6,950 nucleotides of DNA from contig JALVVQ010000286.1 of NCBI GenBank assembly GCA_027023325.1, positions 1-6,950 on the forward strand, in the 5' to 3' direction. Position 1 is the stretch's first letter. Each line of letters begins with the position of its first letter. This document shows, piece after piece, positions 1 to 4,308 of the stretch. Both the position numbers and the translations under genes were made by a program. The notes beneath the pieces were generated by a model. That model did no database searches, was not told where the DNA came from, and saw only the letters and a list, made by a program, of their open reading frames with translations. The stretch comes from Campylobacteraceae bacterium. GTDB taxonomy: Bacteria; Campylobacterota; Campylobacteria; Campylobacterales; Sulfurovaceae.

Positions 1-107
1 ATGGCATGGGCGATACAATTGAGCCAGGTATCTATATTCCAGATGCATTTGGGATCAGGATCGAGGATATGGTCGTGATGGAAGAGGGAAGAGCAAGAGT
101 GCTCTAG
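1..107 (+). CDS. M24 family metallopeptidase (Xaa-Pro aminopeptidase type), C-terminal end only
   Basis: Only the last 34 residues are present, read in the frame beginning at base 3 and ending at the TAG at 105-107. They contain TIEPGIY followed by GIRIEDMVV, the two closing signatures of the pita-bread M24 fold, where each glutamate binds the dinuclear metal centre. The family removes N-terminal residues preceding proline or cleaves Xaa-Pro dipeptides in the cytoplasm. Its stop lies 7 bases before folK, and a peptidase of this type sits beside folK in Helicobacter pylori as I recall, so the neighbourhood agrees. PepP and PepQ subtypes cannot be told apart from this fragment, so no symbol is given. 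Confidence 0.85.
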   Translation, partial: GMGDTIEPGIYIPDAFGIRIEDMVVMEEGRARVL

Positions 108-114
108 GACGACG

Positions 115-630
115 ATGCCGCGTATCACTAAAAACCTACATGAGGGACTCACGCTTATCCACTCCTCCTACTATCCAAGGCAGCAGTCTGTGTTGCATCC
201 GCGTCGTCACCAGGCGCTGCTGGGTATCGGGGGCAATGTAGGCGATACGATACGCAGATTCGAGCGTCTTTATCTTTTTTGGGTAAAATCCCCCTATATT
301 ACCGTGGTGGAGACATCACCGATACTGAGAAATCCACCATTTGGCTATCTGGATCAGGATGATTTTTACAATGCGCTGGTCACCATCCAGACAAATTTGA
401 CACCGATACAGTTATTGGACTATATCTTGAGAGTAGAGAAACGGTTTGGACGCAAACGAAGCTTTGCCAATGCACCTCGGACATTGGATATCGATATGAT
501 ATTTTATGATCAACGCAAGGTAGACAAGCCACGCCTTACGGTACCGCACCCACATTGGCGAGAGAGAGACTCGGTAGTGATACCACTACAGCAGATGAAA
601 GGAATCCCATGGTCGAAGAGACATTTGTAG
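115..630 (+). CDS. folK: 2-amino-4-hydroxy-6-hydroxymethyldihydropteridine pyrophosphokinase (HPPK)
   Basis: HPPK transfers pyrophosphate from ATP to 6-hydroxymethyl-7,8-dihydropterin, the step before dihydropteroate synthase in folate synthesis; it is a soluble cytoplasmic enzyme. The 171-residue product shows the family landmarks in order: GIGGNVGD at 37-44 (usual LGSNLGD), DDFYNALV at 82-89, RFGRKR at 110-115, APRTLDIDM at 120-128 with the two magnesium-binding aspartates D125 and D127, and PHPHWRERDSVVIPL at 144-158. About 34 residues precede the first beta strand, more than in the Escherichia coli enzyme; I recall Campylobacter homologues carrying a similar extension. The ATG at 115 has a modest AGGA five bases upstream, overlapping the stop of the previous gene. 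The 3' end overlaps flhF by 22 bases. Confidence 0.93.
   Translation: MPRITKNLHEGLTLIHSSYYPRQQSVLHPRRHQALLGIGGNVGDTIRRFERLYLFWVKSPYITVVETSPILRNPPFGYLDQDDFYNALVTIQTNLTPIQLLDYILRVEKRFGRKRSFANAPRTLDIDMIFYDQRKVDKPRLTVPHPHWRERDSVVIPLQQMKGIPWSKRHL
598..603 (+). promoter_or_regulatory. Shine-Dalgarno AAAGGA that fixes the flhF start
   Basis: AAAGGA lies five bases before the ATG at 609, inside the folK coding sequence. It favours this start over the in-frame TTG at 555, whose extra 18 residues do not resemble the FlhF N-terminus. Confidence 0.7.
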
Positions 631-1676
631 CCCCCAACCCCAGAGAAGCATTCGAGCTTGCCAAAGAGAAGTATGGGCATTTTAGTGAACTGACACTACT
701 CAAGGCCATACAGATCAAAAATGACGAGGGTAAGCTGGTTTCCCAGATTACCGTGTCTGTCTCCAGCAGCGATTTTTTGGACAGTATCGGGTATGATGAG
801 GAAGAGGAACTGGCCAAAGAGATTGATGTGCTCAAAGAGCAGATCAATACGATGAAGCAGCTTGTGTCTCCTAGGGATACCGTAGAGGGACAGCCTGTAA
901 TCGATGCTGTCAAAGCAGTGATGCTGCAAAGAGGCTTGAGTGAGACTTGGCTGGATGAGGTGCTGGAAGAGGTTTCTCAAAGTGCTGTGGCTGATGATGA
1001 ACAGCTTTTACTCTCCTATATTATGGATGAGGTGGATGAGAGGTTGCTGGTAAAACCCGAGGTCTTGTCTGAGCAGAAAATCATGATGCTGATAGGTTCT
1101 ACAGGTGTAGGCAAGACGACCACAGTTGCCAAGCTGGCAGCACGCTATGCATTGCTCTTGGAAAAGCCGCTGAAAGTCGCACTGGTCAATTTGGATACTT
1201 TCCGGGTAGGTGCTTATGAACAGTTGGAGCATTATGCTGGTCAGATGCAGCTTGCCCATATCAAAGTCGAGAGGGTAGAGGCATTTGCTGAAGTACTTCG
1301 TGAGCTGAAGGGTTATGATGTCGTCCTGATTGACACTGCAGGTATTTCTCCGTATGACACAGGGAAACTCATCAAGACCATTGAGTTTCTCAAAAATACC
1401 GGTGAACATAAGATAGAGACCTCTCTGGTGCTTTCTGCTACGGCCAAAAGGGAGGATATCATAGATATTTATGAACACTTCTCATTTTTGGATATAGAGA
1501 GTGCGATACTGACCAAATTTGATGAGACCAAAAGAGTAGGAGAGCTTTTTGGATTTCTGATCGAAAAGCAAATACCGGTGAGCTACATTTCCGGAGGACA
1601 ACATGTGCCTGATGATCTAACGGTAGCGACCAAGCAGAGGCTGATGGACAGATTTGTGGGTGACCTTTATGAGTAA
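609..1676 (+). CDS. flhF: flagellar biosynthesis SRP-family GTPase FlhF
   Basis: FlhF is a signal-recognition-particle-type GTPase that helps place and assemble polar flagella and, in Campylobacter and Helicobacter, is needed for flagellar gene expression; it acts at the cytoplasmic face of the cell pole. The 355-residue product starts with TFVAPNPREAFELAKEKYG, the typical N-terminal domain opening, and has a charged, probably helical linker at about 62-85. The NG domain shows P-loop GSTGVGKTT (163-171), DTFRVGA (196-202), DTAG (242-245), TKFDE (302-306) and GGQHVPDDL (329-337), so all nucleotide-binding motifs are intact. The ATG at 609 is chosen over the upstream TTG at 555 because of its Shine-Dalgarno and homologous start. 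Its 3' end overlaps the next gene by 8 bases. The usual downstream partner flhG is not next to it. Confidence 0.95.
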   Translation: MVEETFVAPNPREAFELAKEKYGHFSELTLLKAIQIKNDEGKLVSQITVSVSSSDFLDSIGYDEEEELAKEIDVLKEQINTMKQLVSPRDTVEGQPVIDAVKAVMLQRGLSETWLDEVLEEVSQSAVADDEQLLLSYIMDEVDERLLVKPEVLSEQKIMMLIGSTGVGKTTTVAKLAARYALLLEKPLKVALVNLDTFRVGAYEQLEHYAGQMQLAHIKVERVEAFAEVLRELKGYDVVLIDTAGISPYDTGKLIKTIEFLKNTGEHKIETSLVLSATAKREDIIDIYEHFSFLDIESAILTKFDETKRVGELFGFLIEKQIPVSYISGGQHVPDDLTVATKQRLMDRFVGDLYE

Positions 1677-2136
1677 TATGCAAGCCAATGGACTACAGCA
1701 GACACTGTTGCGAAGTCAAAACTCAAAACTATACTACCTCTCGTTTGAGCCTTTAATGCTCAAAAAGAGTGAGCTCAAGACCCTTAAAGAAGATACGGTT
1801 TTGGCGCTTGGAAAAAAACTCCCTCAACTCTATGTCTGTCGCAAAGGTGTGGTGGTAGGTCAGGTGGATATCGGACAGATCAATGGTGAAGAGGTGGTGA
1901 TCATCTCTGCCAAAGAGCGCATCCCCAACCTGGGAAAACCTGAACCCAAACATGTGGTGTTGGAGTGTCGGATTTCGATACTGCCAAAGAGCTCTTTTGT
2001 GGTAGGAAAGCTGGTGAGACTTTCAGGAAGCTCGTTGGATCATATACTTCTGTTTGTCAAGCAAGAGTTGGTCGCTACTGCCGCATTGGTGCAGAATGAA
2101 GAGGGATATTTCCTCCAGATCAAAAAGGAAAATTAA
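1669..2136 (+). CDS. small protein with two tandem SpoA-like (FliM/FliN-type) domains
   Basis: I do not recognise this 155-residue protein by name. By eye it contains two similar units. Residues 21-80 carry FEPLMLKKSELKTLKEDTVL, then PQLYVCRKGVVVGQVDI and EEVVIIS. Residues 95-152 carry VVLECRISILPKSSFVVGKL, then HILLFVKQELVATAALV and GYFLQI. Both follow the SpoA (surface presentation of antigens) pattern of FliM, FliN and type III secretion C-ring proteins: a strand, a leucine-rich 'eL..L..gsvl.L' turn, a 'v.l.v.g..va.g' hairpin and a final hydrophobic strand. No signal peptide or membrane segment is visible. The ATG at 1669 overlaps the flhF stop; an in-frame ATG at 1678 is an alternative. 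Position after flhF makes a flagellar switch-associated role plausible, but that is inference from pattern and context. Confidence 0.6.
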   Translation: MSNMQANGLQQTLLRSQNSKLYYLSFEPLMLKKSELKTLKEDTVLALGKKLPQLYVCRKGVVVGQVDIGQINGEEVVIISAKERIPNLGKPEPKHVVLECRISILPKSSFVVGKLVRLSGSSLDHILLFVKQELVATAALVQNEEGYFLQIKKEN

Positions 2137-3155
2137 TGGCAAAAAAAGTCCTGCTTGGTATGAGTGGTGGTGTGGACTCCACTGTTTCTGCTGTACTGTT
2201 GCAAAAAGAAGGGTATGAGGTGACAGGAGTCTATATGAAACTCCACGATAATGAAGCCTATCATGAAGAGAATTTTCGAAAAGTGAATATTGTGGCTGAG
2301 TATTTAGGCATAGAGGTGCATTTCCACGATCTCTCTGAGCCCTTTGCGGAAAATGTCTACCAATATTTTGTTGAGGGATACAAGGCGGGGATTACCCCCA
2401 ACCCCTGTGTTATGTGCAACCGTACGATCAAGTTTGGAGAGATGGTGGCTTTTGCGGATAGTTTGGGGATAGAATATGTAGCCACAGGACACTATTTGCG
2501 TACAGATGGACAGTTTATCTATCAGGCAAAAGACCCTTCCAAGGATCAGAGTTATTTTGTGGCAGAAGTCAGGGCTGAAGTAATTCCCAGACTACGATTC
2601 CCTCTAGGTGAATGGATGAAAAAAGATGTCAAAGTCTTCGCTTCTAATATTCCTGTGCTTCAAAGTTTTGCTACCCAAAAAGAGAGCAGTGAAATCTGTT
2701 TTGTAGAGAATGATTATACGGAAATTTTGCAAAAGCATATGGATATCGATAGAGAAGGTGAGGTGCTTGATGCAGAGGGGAACATTGTAGGAAAGCATAG
2801 AGGCTATATGCACTATACCATAGGAAAACGGCGCGGATTTACCGTGGATGGCGCCCATGATCCCCACTATGTCACGCAGCTAAAGCCAGAAAGTAACCAA
2901 ATCGTAGTCGGTACACAAGAGAGTCTTTCGGAGCAGGAGTTTGCAATCACTCAGATTAACCTGTTTGAATCACAGAATGATTTTGAATGTCTCGTAAAAG
3001 TACGCTACCGTACCCAGGCAATCCTCGGGAGGGTCACAATAGAAGGAGACAAAGGCTGGGTAGTATTATCCGAGCCCGTCTTCGGGCTTGCCAAGGGGCA
3101 GTTTGCTGTGTTCTATGATGAAGACAGACTGCTTGGTGGAGGCATGATCGTCTAG
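2136..3155 (+). CDS. mnmA: tRNA-specific 2-thiouridylase MnmA
   Basis: MnmA adenylates uridine 34 of tRNA-Lys, -Glu and -Gln and replaces its O2 with sulfur passed in as a persulfide, a wobble-base modification needed for accurate decoding. The 339-residue product has the PP-loop SGGVDST at 10-16, the PNPCVMCN segment with probable nucleophile C91, GHY at 118-120, KDQSYF at 136-141, and the second catalytic cysteine C188 in SSEICFV. The C-terminal part has HYTIGKRRG at 226-234 and the beta-barrel end with VRYR and GGGMIV. All key residues are present and length is in the normal range. Start ATG shares its A with the preceding TAA stop (TAATG), with AAGGAA at 2125-2130 five bases upstream, so translational coupling to the SpoA-like gene is likely. 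It ends the plus-strand cluster. Confidence 0.96.
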   Translation: MAKKVLLGMSGGVDSTVSAVLLQKEGYEVTGVYMKLHDNEAYHEENFRKVNIVAEYLGIEVHFHDLSEPFAENVYQYFVEGYKAGITPNPCVMCNRTIKFGEMVAFADSLGIEYVATGHYLRTDGQFIYQAKDPSKDQSYFVAEVRAEVIPRLRFPLGEWMKKDVKVFASNIPVLQSFATQKESSEICFVENDYTEILQKHMDIDREGEVLDAEGNIVGKHRGYMHYTIGKRRGFTVDGAHDPHYVTQLKPESNQIVVGTQESLSEQEFAITQINLFESQNDFECLVKVRYRTQAILGRVTIEGDKGWVVLSEPVFGLAKGQFAVFYDEDRLLGGGMIV

Positions 3156-3156
3156 A

Positions 3157-3177
3157 AGGTCTCTTAGAGTGAGACCT
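3157..3177. terminator. hairpin between convergent mnmA and permease genes, weak terminator candidate
   Basis: AGGTCTC (3157-3163) and GAGACCT (3171-3177) form a perfect 7-bp stem with a 7-base loop, starting one base after the mnmA stop codon and covering the last codons of the convergent permease. Neither strand has a T-run after it, so it is not a standard intrinsic terminator; it may protect 3' ends or slow polymerase. The placement between convergent genes is the main support. Confidence 0.4.
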
Positions 3178-4039
3178 GCTTCTGCTTGCTATGCTCCATA
3201 ATCCATTGATGGAGATAGAGTGCTGCAAGTATCAGTCCCCCACCGATGAGCAGGTGTGTATAGTTGATGCCTTTCCCCCAAAGTAACAGATTGACGATGA
3301 GACCCAGCGGTACGACGGCATTGTTCATGATCGCGAGTATGCCGGAGTCTACCTGTGTGGCACCTCTGTTCCAGAGAAAATACCCCAGTCCGGAAGCTAC
3401 CACCCCCAGCCAGATCAGTACTGTCCACTGTGTGGTATCAGGTGTGATCCTTGCCATATTGCCAAAGAGCATAAAGGCAACGGTCGAGATCGCCAAAGCA
3501 CCAAAGTGAAAATAGCCAAAGATACTGGACTGCTTGATGTCCTTCAGCGCTTCATTCTCCAGAAGTTTTTTGTAAAGCACCTGCCCCAGAGCAAAACAGA
3601 TATTGGCACCCTGCACCATCATAAAGCCAGTGAAAAACCCAGGATTAATCTGCGAGGACTTGATCACATAGGCACCAGCCACTGCCATGGCAGCCGTCAG
3701 GAGATAGAGTGGGTTGAACGAGCCTTTGAGCAGGTCATAGATGATTGTCACATAGAGTGGGGTAAAGATGGTAAAGAGCAGCACTTCAGGTACAGAGAGA
3801 AAGAGAAAGGATTTGTAGAAAAAGAGATACATCATCCCAATCTGAATCATACCGATACCCATGATTTTGAGCTTGAAGTGGTTAGGGAGTTTGAAATTGG
3901 TAAAAGGCAGAAAAATCAGTGATGCCAAAACTACCCTGATGAGTACTGCAAAATAGCTATCCAGTTTACCAGCCAGATAGACGCCAATCAGAGAGAAAGA
4001 GAAGGCCCAGATAAAAGTAACAAGTGTGAGTAGTCTCAT
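3164..4039 (-). CDS. EamA/DMT-superfamily permease, ten membrane segments
   Basis: The 291-residue product is almost entirely hydrophobic and gives ten predicted membrane helices, roughly 3-23, 30-47, 58-75, 82-102, 111-127, 136-158, 173-193, 205-223, 233-254 and 260-280, in two homologous halves of five. This is the layout of EamA (drug/metabolite transporter) inner-membrane carriers. Family-typical features are TFIWAFSF in helix 1 with the conserved tryptophan, IRVVLAS in helix 2, PEVLLFTIFTPLYV in helix 4, and the C-terminal GLGYFLWNRGAT and NNAVVPL segments. Members export or import amino acids, amines or other small metabolites; the substrate cannot be read from sequence. It is a one-gene unit facing the mnmA cluster, with its own Shine-Dalgarno and -10 box. 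Composition resembles the plus-strand core genes rather than the AT-rich right half. Confidence 0.9.
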   Translation of the reverse strand: MRLLTLVTFIWAFSFSLIGVYLAGKLDSYFAVLIRVVLASLIFLPFTNFKLPNHFKLKIMGIGMIQIGMMYLFFYKSFLFLSVPEVLLFTIFTPLYVTIIYDLLKGSFNPLYLLTAAMAVAGAYVIKSSQINPGFFTGFMMVQGANICFALGQVLYKKLLENEALKDIKQSSIFGYFHFGALAISTVAFMLFGNMARITPDTTQWTVLIWLGVVASGLGYFLWNRGATQVDSGILAIMNNAVVPLGLIVNLLLWGKGINYTHLLIGGGLILAALYLHQWIMEHSKQKQVSL

Positions 4040-4043
4040 AAAG

Positions 4044-4049
4044 CTCCTT
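4044..4049 (-). promoter_or_regulatory. Shine-Dalgarno AAGGAG of the permease gene
   Basis: On the minus strand AAGGAG lies four bases before the ATG whose complement is at 4037-4039. This near-consensus site supports that start codon for the permease. Confidence 0.75.
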
Positions 4050-4065
4050 GGAATTTTTGTTTGAG

Positions 4066-4071
4066 ATTATA
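4066..4071 (-). promoter_or_regulatory. sigma-70 -10 box (TATAAT) for the permease gene
   Basis: The minus strand reads TATAAT exactly, 26 bases upstream of the permease start. No convincing TTGACA-like hexamer lies 16-18 bases further upstream (AATATG there). Campylobacterota promoters often lack a clear -35 element, so the site is still plausible. Confidence 0.55.
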
Positions 4072-4147
4072 GCGTAGCGTGCTTAAGCCATATTTTTGAT
4101 AGAGTAGATATAATTTTAGACATAAGTAAAATCTCTTTTTTGTTAAA

Positions 4148-4245
4148 ATTTGTCATAAAAAATTACAACTTATCTGAGGTGGGATTAAACTTTTCAAAGC
4201 TCCATGTTGGTTTAAGTTGTAAAAAAAGTATGTCAATTTGTCATA
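4148..4245 (+). repeat. 10-base direct repeat ATTTGTCATA, two copies
   Basis: ATTTGTCATA occurs at 4148-4157 and identically at 4236-4245. The core TGTCAT returns at 4278-4283 and its complement ATGACA at 4269-4274 within the large palindrome. Four copies of the core (TGTCAT or its complement) in about 135 bases ahead of a restriction-modification gene look like regulator half-sites, although the AT-rich background makes chance reuse possible. Confidence 0.45.
4157..4222 (-). terminator. minus-strand hairpin followed by six Ts, terminator candidate
   Basis: TTACAACTTA (4163-4172) and TAAGTTGTAA (4213-4222) are perfect 10-base inverted arms around a 40-base interval. Read leftward, the closing arm runs directly into TTTTTT (complement of 4157-4162), the order expected of an intrinsic terminator for a transcript heading toward the permease. 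Read rightward it is followed by As, so it would not terminate there. The stem is AT-rich (three GC pairs) and the loop is long, so strength is doubtful. A second short pairing, TTAAAC (4185-4190) with GTTTAA (4210-4215), competes with the outer arm. Confidence 0.35.
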
Positions 4246-4250
4246 CTTTT
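4224..4250. repeat. inverted repeat, 9-base arms, over the candidate -35
   Basis: AAAAGTATG (4224-4232) and CATACTTTT (4242-4250) are perfect inverted arms around 9 bases. The right half overlaps the TTGTCA hexamer at 4238-4243, so a dimeric regulator bound here would cover the -35 region of the restriction-modification promoter. Confidence 0.6.
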
Positions 4251-4266
4251 CAGTAAAATGTAAAAT
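4238..4266 (+). promoter_or_regulatory. candidate sigma-70 promoter of the restriction-modification gene
   Basis: TTGTCA at 4238-4243 and TAAAAT at 4261-4266 each match the consensus at five of six bases and are separated by exactly 17. Transcription would begin near 4273, giving a leader of about 36 bases that includes the Shine-Dalgarno. The -35 lies in one inverted repeat and the -10 in the left arm of the 33-bp palindrome, so both elements are placed for repression. Confidence 0.55.
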
Positions 4267-4292
4267 ATATGACATAATGTCATATATTTTAC
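4260..4292. repeat. perfect 33-bp palindrome, probable operator
   Basis: GTAAAATATATGACAT (4260-4275) and ATGTCATATATTTTAC (4277-4292) are exact reverse complements around a single central A. The palindrome covers the candidate -10 and predicted transcription start and ends four bases before the Shine-Dalgarno. Sixteen matched base pairs are too many to be casual even in AT-rich DNA. It could be an operator for a dimeric regulator or, in a read-through transcript, a hairpin next to the ribosome site. No regulator gene for it is visible in the window. Confidence 0.75.
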
Positions 4293-4295
4293 TAA

Positions 4296-4302
4296 AAGGA
4301 GG
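4296..4302 (+). promoter_or_regulatory. Shine-Dalgarno AAGGAGG of the restriction-modification gene
   Basis: AAGGAGG is a full consensus site six bases before the ATG at 4309, and it fixes that start for the long frame running off the window. Confidence 0.85.
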
Positions 4303-4308
4303 GTATAA

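Noticed and set aside
555..608. TTG-start extension of flhF
   Set aside because: The extra 18 residues overlap folK in another frame and do not resemble FlhF; the ATG at 609 has a good Shine-Dalgarno and the expected N-terminus.
536..1683. Minus-strand open frames across flhF
   Set aside because: They oppose a well-conserved GTPase with all motifs, and their compositions (serine- or histidine-rich) reflect the complement of flhF codons.
3071..3090. Hairpin AGCCCG-TCTT-CGGGCT near the 3' end of mnmA
   Set aside because: It lies inside intact coding sequence for the conserved C-terminal barrel, about 65 bases before the stop, and has no T-run, so it is not called a terminator.
3264..3922. Plus-strand open frames opposite the permease
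   Set aside because: They are antisense to a clear ten-helix membrane protein, show no family motifs and have no ribosome site; they are shadows.
4109..4114. Exact plus-strand TATAAT
   Set aside because: No -35 hexamer fits upstream (AGCCAT at 17-base spacing), it would give a leader near 190 bases, and a better promoter lies at 4238-4266. Exact matches are expected by chance in such AT-rich sequence.
4176..4222. GAGGTG resembling a ribosome site with ATG at 4204
   Set aside because: The ATG is 22 bases away and its frame stops after three codons, so no small peptide gene is supported.
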